Program-made: the position numbers and the translations under genes
Shown: positions 52,331 to 62,700 of the stretch, in pieces
Layout of the letters: each line of letters starts with the position of its first letter
How positions within the stretch are numbered: position 1 is the first letter of the stretch
Source: Buxus sempervirens
Lineage: Eukaryota > Streptophyta > Magnoliopsida > Buxales > Buxaceae
DNA: 64,000 nt
Reading direction: 5' to 3'
Assembly (NCBI GenBank): GCA_947561395.2
Contig: OX387192.1
Coordinates: forward strand, 33,439,520 to 33,503,519
Notes under the pieces: model-generated
What the model saw: only the letters and a program-made list of their open reading frames with translations
Told to the model about the DNA's origin: nothing
Database searches by the model: none

Positions 52331-53333
52331 CGCCCCTCGCTTCCCTCTCTTTCCACGGGATTTACTAGGGCAAGGAAGACGACCTGTTCTATTCGCGCTC
52401 CAATAACAAGACCAAATGATCTTCGAAATCGTTGTAAGTTCTTCGCATTACCTTTTTTGTTTTTTTTGTTGGTAGTAAGTTCTTCGCATTATCGAATTGG
52501 GCTCTGGCTCTCCAGGATTTGAATTGGGCTGATCACCAACATATATGCTTTTTGGAACCCTAGAATTTTTTCCTTTTTGGCGGAAAATAAATAATATTCG
52601 AGCAACACCGCCTTTGGAACAATCTACAATGTCGCGAGGAGGCTCCTTGGGAATCGTGCCAAACAAAATGCACAATTTTTCAAAATAGTTTTTATACACT
52701 ATGGAAAAAATATATTAATAAAATGATAAAATGGTCGAAACTGTTTCGGTTTTTTTCAAAACTTATAATCAATTTTATAAATGTTCCCTCTTGCGTTCTT
52801 AGTTCTCCATCCTCCCTTACACACATGCAGTGGTTGAGAAAACAAACCAAACCAAAGGAAAAACCAAACCATATTATTATATATTTATAATTTTTTATTA
52901 CTTCTAATACATATACAAAAATTTTAAAATATCTTACAACACTTTTTTGTCAAAACTTATTATTTCTCTTCGTAGGAATCTCCTTTCAAAAAGAAGTTAT
53001 TTCATATTGATGTTATTTACTAAGAGGAGAAAAGTTTTTATTATGTATGTAATTTAATTTTTTTATTAATGTAATATTATAAAATATCGATGCAAAGATT
53101 TCCGAGAGTTGTTACATTGATGTCCTCCACCAAATCGCTTCCGAACCTCTATTCCTCTTTGTGGTTGTTGACAAAGCTCAGAAAATTAGAGAGATTCGTC
53201 GGAACCGAGAATTCAAGTGCACGCATACGATGGTTCACTCGACTCAAGTGGAACGGTGGAAATTCCAACTTACGATTGGAATTTGGGAATCTGATGTACT
53301 TTCAGCTATGTTTGGAGTCTTGGATTTGGGGAG
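52331..53333. other. LFR upstream region; no further gene
   Basis: The first about 120 bp is GC-richer and presumably carries the LFR 5' UTR and promoter. Further on it is AT-rich. A diverged copy of the CCTTGGGAATC repeat lies at 52647-52690. Plus-strand frames at 53090-53346 do not resemble proteins. Confidence 0.4.
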
Positions 53334-55746
53334 TGTAGACACCTGATTTTTGCACCCCCAAAATAAAAAATGAAAAGTTAAACTAAAAGTCGAACCCTGA
53401 GGGGGTCAAAAATTGACTTTTTGATTTAAGAGAATTTGGCCATCAAACTTCATCTCATTGAAAAGAGCATTTCGACACGATTCCAACGCAACTGAATTTG
53501 CTGGAATCGGAGCCCAGATGAAAAAGATATGAGCTGGTCAAACTTTTGGGGAGCAAAAAGTTGACTTTTTGCTCGACCCCAATTCAGCTGCCAAACTTAA
53601 TCATAATGGATAGGTGGTTCCGAGCTGATTCCAACGACACTAAGTTTGTAGAAATCGGACACCGGATGAAGAAGTTATGAGCAGTTGAAGTTTCAGAAAA
53701 ACTGCCCATGTGGCAAAAAGGCAGCAAAAATGGACTAAACCAATAAAATAAATAAGATAAATGTGTTTAATAATATTTTAATATAGAGAATCTCGCTTTT
53801 TTAATAAAATAATCGAAAAATCGGATAAAAATCCTGCAATAAGCCAAATTGAATAAAGGTTTGAAATCCACACATTTTTAAAAACGTGCGGGACCGTATT
53901 TACATTACGGGCAGGGCATGCCCGTATTTAAAGTACGGGCACGCTTCTAGAAGGACAACACGCGTCGCTGTACGGCGAGACACGCGTCCCGTACGGCCGA
54001 ATCTGCGATAATTGCAAATATTCGTTTTTCGCCCGTATTTGAATTACGGGCAAGGCACGCCCGTACTTAAAGTACGGGCAAGGCATGCCCGTAGTTCAAA
54101 TACGGGCACGGGATTTTTGCCTATAAATAGAGAGGCCACCCCCCTTCATTTGGACAAGCCCTCTCCTCTGGCCTTCCCCCTTTCCCTCTTGATGCTTCCC
54201 ACGGCCAAGTTCTGCCCAGTTGCCACCACCCTACCCAAGCCAACATAATGTCCAAAATACCCTTGTCACCCCAGAACCTTGCCTAAACTTTCTCTTTCCA
54301 CCCATTTGACAAAGAAATCTGTCAAACCTCTTTCAAATTCTATTTGTGAAAACTAACGGGACGCGGAAGCGCTGCAGAAATCATTAGGGAACCACCAAGC
54401 ACAATTGATCAACAAGAAGGCTACATTGTAAGTATGTTTATAGTTTTTTTTTAAGAAAAGTATAATTACTTTTAGTTTCTCTTCATTTCTTATTTTTATC
54501 CCAATGCTCCTAACCAGTTTGTTGCTTCTTTAAGGCCATGATGAGGCTAAAATTAAAGTGGTTATTTCGTTAAAAAGAAAGAGGCTATCCATTAATTAAC
54601 ATGGATATTTTAAACTAATTCATTTTTGTTATAATGTTTTTAAGAACTATTCTACCCCTGTAATTTCCCCTTTCCTTCATGAAAAATAACTGTGATTGAC
54701 CAAGAGAAAGAAGAAAAAAGAGAAGAAGTGAGCTCAAGACTACAAGGAACATGAAAAGGGAAGAAATGGCTTTATAAGCCAAATAAAGCAAATATGGAAC
54801 TTGGAAGAAAAGCAGAAGACCAGTGAATGTTACCAGAAGGCCCAGCAAAGCCACGGAACAGATCCATATTGAAATCGGCAGCAAACATGCAAACTGGGTG
54901 GCGTCCGTAAACTCAGGTCGGTCCAGCCTGGACCGTGTTTGGTTCACGGGCAGGGGAGACCGTGATTCATTCACGGTCAGGCCGGACCGTAGAGAAAATA
55001 CGGGCAAAATGTAAAAATGAAGAAAAGTGTGATTTCTTGGTTCGGTTAGACCGGATCCGGCTTAAGCCGGTTTGAACCATCCCCTTAAATCATTTGGGCT
55101 ACCTTAAGCCCATTTTTGGACTTTGGGCCTAGATAGGCCCACTAAGATCCCTTTGGCCCACTTGTGGGGCCCACTTCTGACTGGCCCATACCAGGCCCGT
55201 TTTTCTTAAAACGGGCCCAAGCCATTGGACTTTGGCTAATGGGCCCATTCCAAGCCCACTAAGCCCAAACTAAAATTGTAAATATACAAAACTTAATAAA
55301 ACCAAATGGGTTACCCAATAACCCAATTGGGCCTAAGGCTCAACCATGGCAACCCACGGATCTTCTAACAGGACCCTGATCCGACCCACTCCATTTAAAT
55401 TCATAAAAAGATAAAATCAACTAAAAAGGGACCCACACCTCCAGCGGGCCCCGCCAGACCTAACAAGACAGCATGCTGGTCTAGAAAGGGTGAACTTGAC
55501 TCAAAAACCAGGGAGACCCGAGGGACCTGTCAAACCGACAGGGCGGACCGGGGTGTCTTTAGGACTTCCCCGAACCGTAACCGAGGACTTAGCTAGATCT
55601 CTAATAAGCCGCAGACCAGACTTAGACCCGATTAGGGCAAAACCGTGTCTGCCTGCACTCTCAGGTAGTGGCGACTCTGAAAATCCCGAGGCACGCGCCA
55701 AAGGCACGCCCGGTGTGCGATCTAGGCCAGGTTTTAGGTGCGCACA
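53334..55746 (+). repeat. 5' LTR (about 2.41 kb)
   Basis: Starts TGTAGACACCTGATTTTTGC and ends GGTGCGCACA, i.e. TG...CA, with a primer-binding site two bases later. The 3' end is confirmed independently because the inverted LTR at 62836 begins with the exact complement, tgtgcgcacc. TATA box CTATAAATAG at 54121-54130 puts the U3/R border near 54150. The downstream part is dense in GGCCCA/TGGGCC words (55085-55340). The 5' edge rests on the TG start alone. Confidence 0.82.
53885..54130 (+). promoter_or_regulatory. LTR U3 palindrome cluster and TATA box
   Basis: Near-palindromic units with GCCCGTA/TACGGGC arms occur at about 53903-53943 and 54039-54112. One, gcccgtacttaaagtacggg(c), has perfect 10-bp arms around a single central base. 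The last lies just before CTATAAATAG (54121-54130). Position and symmetry suggest binding sites for a dimeric factor or stem-loops in the LTR promoter; this is inference. Confidence 0.6.
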
Positions 55747-55749
55747 GCT

Positions 55750-55766
55750 TGGCGACTCTGCTGGGG
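55750..55766 (+). other. Retrotransposon primer-binding site
   Basis: TGGCGACTCTGCTGGGG follows the LTR end after a few bases. It begins TGG, complementary to the CCA end of a tRNA, and this TGGCGACTC-type site is usual for Tat/Ogre elements (probably tRNA-Arg, from memory). Confidence 0.8.
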
Positions 55767-57067
55767 AACCCTCAACCCAGTCGGACCCTGGTTATCAAAT
55801 GAGTCAACTAGGTGGATATAAGCAGATTTAGGAAGTACTTCTTGTCCAACCTTAGTGGTTTATGGAACTTATGTAATTACATGATATTGGGGGATCCTGT
55901 CAAACGGACATGATAATCGCCTAAGGAAAGTGGTTTTTAACAGGGACCAATGTGACCCGCCCACTTACCTGGGGATCCACCCAAACATTGTATTACATAC
56001 TGTTCTATATTCTCACTATAAAAGTGACATCAAGGAACCCTTAATCAGCCTACTATCCGAGAATCACCCGATTAGACACAGCACTTGACTCCACTGCACA
56101 TACAAGCACCTCACTACACCGTGAATGAGTCTTTTAACTGCATGGGGCGATATGCACGAGGGAGTCTGCATGGATGATCCAAACTGAATGCTGCCTACAA
56201 CATGTGAATCCTCTTCTTAACCAAAACCTAGATCTCTCTAGCAGCCACCCTTCTTCAATCGAGAAACTTACTTTTGGGATGGTATTAGCCCTACGCTCCC
56301 GTGGCTTGCCGGGGAAAGCAGGGTAAACCCATCTCCCCAGGTCTCTGGATTCTTCAAGCGCCATTGGTTTCTTGCCATGGTACGCGAAGGGTCTAGTACT
56401 TGGCTCAGACCCTTGAAGGCAGGTGCCTTGGGCTGGGTATCCTTCCCCACCTATTACTTCTGATAAACCCTGATATGAGCATGGACATGAATGAACAAAT
56501 AGGGGTAAAATCAATCTGGGGCATTAACCCCCACCTTTGTTGGTTTTAACCCTGATTTAAGGAAATTAACCCGATTTAATCCGTGCATTCAAGTCGGTCT
56601 AGGTTCAGTCGAAAGCCGGCCAGATCAGACAGAAATGGGTCAGAACAAAGGCAGAAAAACCCTAGAGATAGGATTTCAGCCCACCTGCTGAATGGCAAAT
56701 TTGTACCCTCCTTTTGAGTTCTCAACAACCCTAAAGGTGATTCTCTTTTCAGATTTATTTTTGTAAATTTCGCCCTCGAAGGCAAGTTGTAAATATTGTT
56801 TTCAGTCCGTCACTAGGGGCAGATGAAAGAACAGATGAAAGAGCAGATGAAAGAACAGATGAAAGAAAAGGCCGGCTAAGACCTGAACATTTAAAGGACA
56901 TAACCCTTAAAACCTATAACTTGAGTGCTTGGATTTGATTTCTGTGATTGCATGAACTGCTTAGGCATTAATTTAATTTTTGCATATCCTGTTGCATGCC
57001 TTAGACTAATTTAGAGTTTTTGGTGGAAAACCCTAAATTGACTTGGAATTTCAATCGGATAGTCGGC
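55767..57067 (+). other. Retrotransposon leader between primer-binding site and ORF1
   Basis: A 1.3-kb leader with no conserved protein. A 126-codon minus-strand frame at 56134-56514 is likely spurious. Four imperfect copies of the 12-bp word cagatgaaagaa lie at about 56819-56865. Packaging signals would be expected here but cannot be recognised. Confidence 0.55.
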
Positions 57068-58501
57068 ATGGCATCTTCATCCTCGACTGAGAGAGTTCGC
57101 TTCCCTAGGATAGAGAAGTGTGCCTTTGATACCCCTTGGATCCGTTCTTGGACAAGGCAATTGCAAGGAGATGAGCAAATTCAATGGGAACAGAAATACC
57201 ATATGGGACAAACTCTGTCCCTGTTAAATGTGCCTATTAATTGGGACATGATCCAGGCAGCCCTACCTTTCTGGGATCCCCAACTTTCACTCTTTAGGTT
57301 TGGAACTAATGAGTTGACACCCACAATTGAGGAATTTGAACTATTCCTCCGATTTCGTGACCATGGAGAACCAGCTAGGCCAAGTCTCAAAGATAGCTAC
57401 AAGAATGAAGCTTGTACTTTCTTTGGCCTACCAAGAGGAGAATTCCAGACCTTAGGAGGTGATCAAGCATTCACGCGGGTCTCTAAGACCTTCCTTGCTG
57501 AAAAAATAAGGGACAAAAAGCAGGAAAGACCCCGTGTTTGGTGGGACACCTTCACCCTCGTGGTTCTGTCACAACTCTTCTTTCCTACTGGGGGAGACAC
57601 CATTAATTTGGCCCTCATGGAAATTGTGGACCAACTCCAAGTGAAATTCCGGATTGCACCATTAATCCTTGCTCAGCTATATCATGCCTTGACCATGACC
57701 AAGAACGGAACTAGGAGGTTTCAGGGGTGCGCTCCTCTCCTACACATTTGGCTCCAAGATCACCTGATGGTTGCTGAACCTGTCAGCCCACGTTATGGGT
57801 ACGTCCGTGACAATGTCACACTGATGGCCCGAAGAGAGATTAAACCAGACTTACCCTCCAGAGAGGATTGGTTTGACCACTTTCTCCAGCTGAAAGGAGA
57901 AACTGATATAAGATGGGGAGGCACATTTGACCAAACATATACTCCCGTCATAGCTTTCAGGAAAAGACATTGCCTAGCCTTGATAAGCTTGACCCATGCC
58001 ATGCCATACTATCCGGTTCGAATTCTGAGACAGTTTGGGAAGTCTCAGGGAATACCGATCAAGGATGAGGCGGAAGGATTAACTGGCCCACTTACATGGG
58101 AATTGAAGAAAAAATTGGTGAAGGAATGGCAACACGTGCACATACTCCAAGAGGACATTTTCACTGCATCCGATGTTCGTAATTACGAACAATGGATTGC
58201 TCGAGAAACTGGCCTAAACAGCCCACCTCCTCTCCATATCGTCACCTCTGACGATGTCCCAGTTCCGCCCCCTGACACATACAGGGATAGGGTGGCCGAA
58301 CTGCGGGAATCTCATTCTCGGATCCACCGTGCATACGTGGATTCCGAGCGTAAAAACAAGCAGGCCAATGAGGCCCTTCAGCAGCAGCTTGACACCATGC
58401 GCAGACGCGCAAAAGAGGACCGACGTCTGCGGAATAAACTTCTGCGTGCCTTGAAAAGGCGAGACGTGTCCTCTCATTTTGATGATGACCAACCTAGCTA
58501 G
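57068..58501 (+). CDS. Ogre/Tat ORF1 protein (DUF7745-like)
   Basis: A 477-residue protein upstream of gag. Its presence defines Ogre-type elements; its biochemical role is unknown. The first ATG in a frame open from 57020 is at 57068 (MASSSSTERVRF). The N-terminal and middle part (about 20-340) carries conserved segments: LLNVPINWDMIQAALPFWDP, PTIEEFELFLR, RVWWDTFTLVVLSQLFFPTG, AQLYHALTMTKNG, and GCAPLLHIWLQDHL. This arrangement matches the plant transposon domain now listed as DUF7745 in Pfam (name from memory). The C-terminus (about 410-470) is a charged coiled coil rich in R/K/E (RDRVAELRESHSRIHRAY, RRRAKEDRRLRNKLLRALKR). It resembles aminotransferase-like plant mobile domain proteins only loosely. 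Intact, with no stops. Confident in element membership, not in function. Confidence 0.85.
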   Translation: MASSSSTERVRFPRIEKCAFDTPWIRSWTRQLQGDEQIQWEQKYHMGQTLSLLNVPINWDMIQAALPFWDPQLSLFRFGTNELTPTIEEFELFLRFRDHGEPARPSLKDSYKNEACTFFGLPRGEFQTLGGDQAFTRVSKTFLAEKIRDKKQERPRVWWDTFTLVVLSQLFFPTGGDTINLALMEIVDQLQVKFRIAPLILAQLYHALTMTKNGTRRFQGCAPLLHIWLQDHLMVAEPVSPRYGYVRDNVTLMARREIKPDLPSREDWFDHFLQLKGETDIRWGGTFDQTYTPVIAFRKRHCLALISLTHAMPYYPVRILRQFGKSQGIPIKDEAEGLTGPLTWELKKKLVKEWQHVHILQEDIFTASDVRNYEQWIARETGLNSPPPLHIVTSDDVPVPPPDTYRDRVAELRESHSRIHRAYVDSERKNKQANEALQQQLDTMRRRAKEDRRLRNKLLRALKRRDVSSHFDDDQPS

Positions 58502-58639
58502 ACTCTGGGTTTGTTTTGTTTAATCTTGAAATTACTTGTTCTGAATTTTGGCATTGTACTGCTTTTTTCATGAAGAATTTTGTGCTAAATTTAATAAAGT
58601 CAATTAAGACATCCTCAAATTCCTTTTTTTAAACAAGTC

Positions 58640-58965
58640 TGGCCCAAATCCTTTCAGGCGATCTGAATAAAGAACTCGCCAAATTAAGAACACCCAATTC
58701 AAAATTTTCAGGCGATCTGAGTAAAGAACTCGCCAAATTCTTTTAAATCTTTAAACTAAAGGGTTCTAAATAAAGAACATCCCATGTTTACCATCAACTC
58801 TAAAAAACTTTCAGGCAATCTGAATAAAGAACTTGCCAAAAGAATCTTTAAAATCCAGGGGTTCTGAGTAAAGAACACCTCGTCTTTGTCAACTCTCAAA
58901 CCTTCAAGTTTCAAACTTAAGCCTTAAAACCCCAGGGTTCTGAATAAAGAACACCCTATCCCTTG
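58640..58965 (+). repeat. Diverged repeats of 'TCTGAATAAAGAAC' between ORF1 and gag
   Basis: Six copies of the word (T)TCTGARTAAAGAAC, alternating between the contexts GCGATCTGAATAAAGAACTCGCC and GGTTCTGAATAAAGAACACC, spaced about 50-70 bp. Non-coding, inside the retrotransposon. Confidence 0.85.
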
Positions 58966-59014
58966 AGCTCAGATCACACCCGTCTGATTTAAAAGATCAC
59001 ACGGTCAGCCTATG

Positions 59015-59294
59015 GGGCACTGAAGCCACTGGTAATTAAACCAGAAAATTGGCAGAGGATCGTCCTGGCATAGCATACCCCGTTGTAGGGCACCAAGGTC
59101 AAGCAACTAAGCTAACGACTAAGGTACGCTCGGGTATCCCTAGCCGAACTCTTAGGGCACTGAAGCCACTGGTAATTAAACCAGAAAATTGGCAGAGGAT
59201 CGTCCTGGCATAGCCTTCCCCGTTGAGAGGCGTCAAAGTCAATGGTGATTAAACCAACGACTAGCTAAGACACGCCCGGGAACTACTAGCCGAA
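59015..59294 (+). repeat. 140-bp tandem repeat, two units, in the retrotransposon
   Basis: Unit 1 starts at 59015 and unit 2 at 59155 (gggcactgaagccactgg). The first about 70 bp of each are identical, including ggcagaggatcgtcctggca; the rest is diverged. A shorter third relative begins near 59300 (gtgctgaaaccatcagagat). Confidence 0.88.
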
Positions 59295-59424
59295 GTCAGG
59301 TGCTGAAACCATCAGAGATTAAACTGAAAATTGGTTAAGGTACACCTGGATGCTGCTGTTTAGCTCATCCCCTGCGGAGACTTAACATGGTCCAACCTCG
59401 TGATATTAAGCTCAAACCAACCTT

Positions 59425-59665
59425 CTAAACCGGGTTCTCTTTCCCAGCCATTTGGCTAAAATAGACCAGTCTAAACCGGGTTCTCTTCCCCAGCCGTTTG
59501 GCTAAAACAGATCAGGCTAAACCGGGTTCTCTCTCCCAACCAGTTGGTTAAAATAGATCAAGTTCTAGATTCCCAGTCATTCTTCAAATAACTCAAATAA
59601 ATCAATCTTTAAATTCATTTGGGTTCTCTTTCCCAACTATCTTAGGATAGTTAAAATAGATCTGT
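59425..59665 (+). repeat. 46-bp tandem repeat, three units plus a decayed one
   Basis: Units at 59425, 59471 and 59517 begin ctaaaccgggttctct and contain cccagccatttggctaaaa. A fourth, diverged and shifted, lies at about 59620-59665 (gggttctctttcccaac). Confidence 0.9.
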
Positions 59666-59793
59666 AATCATTAAAATTGATAATTTGACCGCATAAACCA
59701 TGTAAAAATTGCACTAATTAATGGTTGTTTCAAGCAGGTACCAAAATTGCTTCCCGAAGCCCGTACCTATTAAGATCAAGGAAAAGACTCGGA

Positions 59794-62700
59794 ATGGAAC
59801 AGTCAAGGGAACAGACCTCGCCAGGGCAAGACCAGGCAGAGTCCAGCCAGGCACAGACAGTGACTGATCTGCAACAGAGGATAGACAGCATGGGGACTAT
59901 TATTCAAGAATTAATGACAGAATTAAGAGAACTCAGGATGGCTCCTTCTACTGCAACAGTGACTCTGCAGCAACCAATTGCTCCACCACAGGCGGATGCT
60001 CCACCACCATACCCGGCATACCCAGCTCCGTTGGTACCACCTCCACCTCCTCAAGCTGTCCCTCTTCCACAGATTATTGCACCTGCCCAACTAGGGCAAG
60101 AAGAGGAAGATTGGTATAGAACACAGCAGGCCCAGTTTGATGAAAAGATGGCAGCCACTAAGTCAGAGGTAGATGCTTTGCGTGAAGAACTGAAAAGCCT
60201 ACGACCCAGTGCGGTCCCCATGGAGGCTACTTTAGACAGCCTTTGCTTCTTCTCCGATGTTCAACTTCCACCGAAATTTAAATGCCCTGACTTGCATCAG
60301 TTTGATGGCACCGGGTGCCTGTTAAACCACCTAAGGTCATACTCTGGAGATATGTGTCAATATGCTAAAGATGAAAAAATTATGATACAATTTTTCCAGA
60401 GGTCACTGACTGGGGCAGCATACACTTGGTTTTTGAGTCTGGACAAAACCAAGATCAAGACTTGGAATGATTTGGCCGCAGCATTCATTCAGCAGTACCG
60501 TTTGAACAGTCAGATTGTGCAAACTAGGGCAGAACTGCAGAGGCTGACAAAGAAGAATCAGGAATCTGTACGGGAGTATGCCAAACGTTGGAAAGAATTG
60601 GCCACACTGGTTCAACCGCCACTACTTGAACAGGAGATGACCTCCTTGTTCATTGCATCACTTGGACAGCCATTCTTTTCCTTGCTACTGGGGCAAAGTA
60701 CTTCCAATTTCAATGACTTGATTCTGACGGCAGATAGAATTGAAGATGCTGTAAGGGCTGGCAAGATAGATGGCAGTGGTCAAGGTCCTACACAAAGAAG
60801 GGCTGCAGCAGGACAGAGTAACAGAAATCAGGGGCAAGAGCCTAGGAGGCAGGAAACTCAGGCTGTTAATTATGTACAGCCAACGCAGCCTTACCACATT
60901 TCTCAGAGGCCTGAAGGACAGGGGCAACCCATGAGAAGAACTAGAGAAGAGGCGGAGGCAAGGATGAAGAGGGTGTTTACCCCGTTGCCTTACGCACCTG
61001 CAGAATTGTTGGCCACCCTGCTGAAGAAGGGGTACTTACAGATCAAGCCTCCAAATCCTCGAATGGTAAATTCACGAAACTATAATGCGGCAGAAAGATG
61101 TGAATACCATTCTGGAGCTCCCGGGCATTCCACTAATCGATGCTGGGACTTGAGGCATGACATACAGGATTTGATAGACAGCAAGAAGATCTCTGTAGAT
61201 CCCCCAGCACCAGCAGCACCTACTCCTCCTACTGGTACAACCACCAATCCCCTCCCCGACCATAATGAGGCTTCTGGCAGCGGAACAATACATCAGATCA
61301 CAAGTGATCAAGGCAGTGAATTACAGGTTGACCCGTCCCTATTGATCGGACGACCGGGGCAAATTGTCAGGATATACCTCCAAGAGGAGATAACAAAACA
61401 GCAAGTGTGTGTCGTCAATGAAGAGGAGGACGAAGAAACCTTCTTGGGATTCCCTCTGGTGCATTTCAACTTTCCCGAACCAGAGCCTTTTTACCCTCCA
61501 CCTGTCCCAGATTCACCTCCCTTAAACATCTTCGACATGATGAACCCATTCAATGAACCCGTGGACTTCATGCTAGAACCACCCACCCTTAACTTACACC
61601 AACTTCACCTTGACCCAACCTACTCCGCTGTGCCTCCACCTTACCAATTCTTACCCATGTACCATGATTCTACCATCACCTCCACTAAAAGAGAAGTCGA
61701 TCGGATCACCCGTTCTGGTCGATACATAAACCCTAACCCTCCACCTGCACCAGAGGGAGAGACTAGTGAAGAAAGGACAAGGAAAGAAAAAGGGAAGGAT
61801 GTGGCCGCTGAATTGCCACAGACCCACAAGAAGAAGGGGAAGGCCCCAGAAGAAGAGATTGAAAAACTCCACTATAGTGCCTTCACTTCGGAGTATGATC
61901 TAGTGCAGCAGTTGAATAAGACACCAGCCCAGATATCCATTATGCGTCTCTTATTGGATTCAGACAAACATAAGGACGTACTTATGAAGATACTGGGTGA
62001 TACTCATGTGCCTGACGACATCAGTCCTGAGCAGCTGGAGACAGTAATGTCTATAATTGCTACGCCAGAAGCAATCTCCTTTTCCTCAGCAGACTTGCCC
62101 CCTGAAGGTCACAATCATACGGAGCCTCTGTTTATCACTGTAAGGTGCTCCGACTTGATGGTGAGACGGGTCATGATCGATAACGGGTCAGCTCTGAACA
62201 TCTGCCCAGTCAGGACCTTCCACAGCCTGCAGCTGGACACTGAGTTGATCAAACCTAGCTCCAACAATGTCCGCGGGTTTGACAATGCTAAGAAGGATTC
62301 CCTTGGGGAAGTTACTCTGGAAATTACGATTGCTGAAAGGGCCTTCTTCATCACCTTTGAATTGATGGATATTAATGCCTCCTTCAATCTGCTGATTGGA
62401 AGACCTTGGTTACATCAAGCAGGGGCAGTCCCGTCCACCCTACATCGAATGATCCGATTTATTTCGGGAAATCAATTGATCACAGTGCATGCAGAAAATC
62501 ACAGAGAATTTGAACAAGGAGGGGTACCTGTGGTTGATTATGAGCTGCCTACTTCCCTGAACTTCCAAGCCATTGAAATGGTGCAAGTAAACAACATTCC
62601 TACTCCTCTGCAATCAGACTTGTCCCGCAGAAGGAAAAGGAAGAGCATGTTCGGTGCTGCTGAATGCGCCGACTGGGGCCTCCGAGTAGGAGAAGGTTTA

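Noticed and set aside
54615-55831. Frames of 60-130 codons within the LTR on both strands
   Set aside because: They recur in the inverted LTR only because the DNA is homologous; no protein-like conservation.
56134-56514. 126-codon minus-strand frame in the retrotransposon leader
   Set aside because: Antisense to the element, no known domain; Ogre antisense ORFs are not established for this position.
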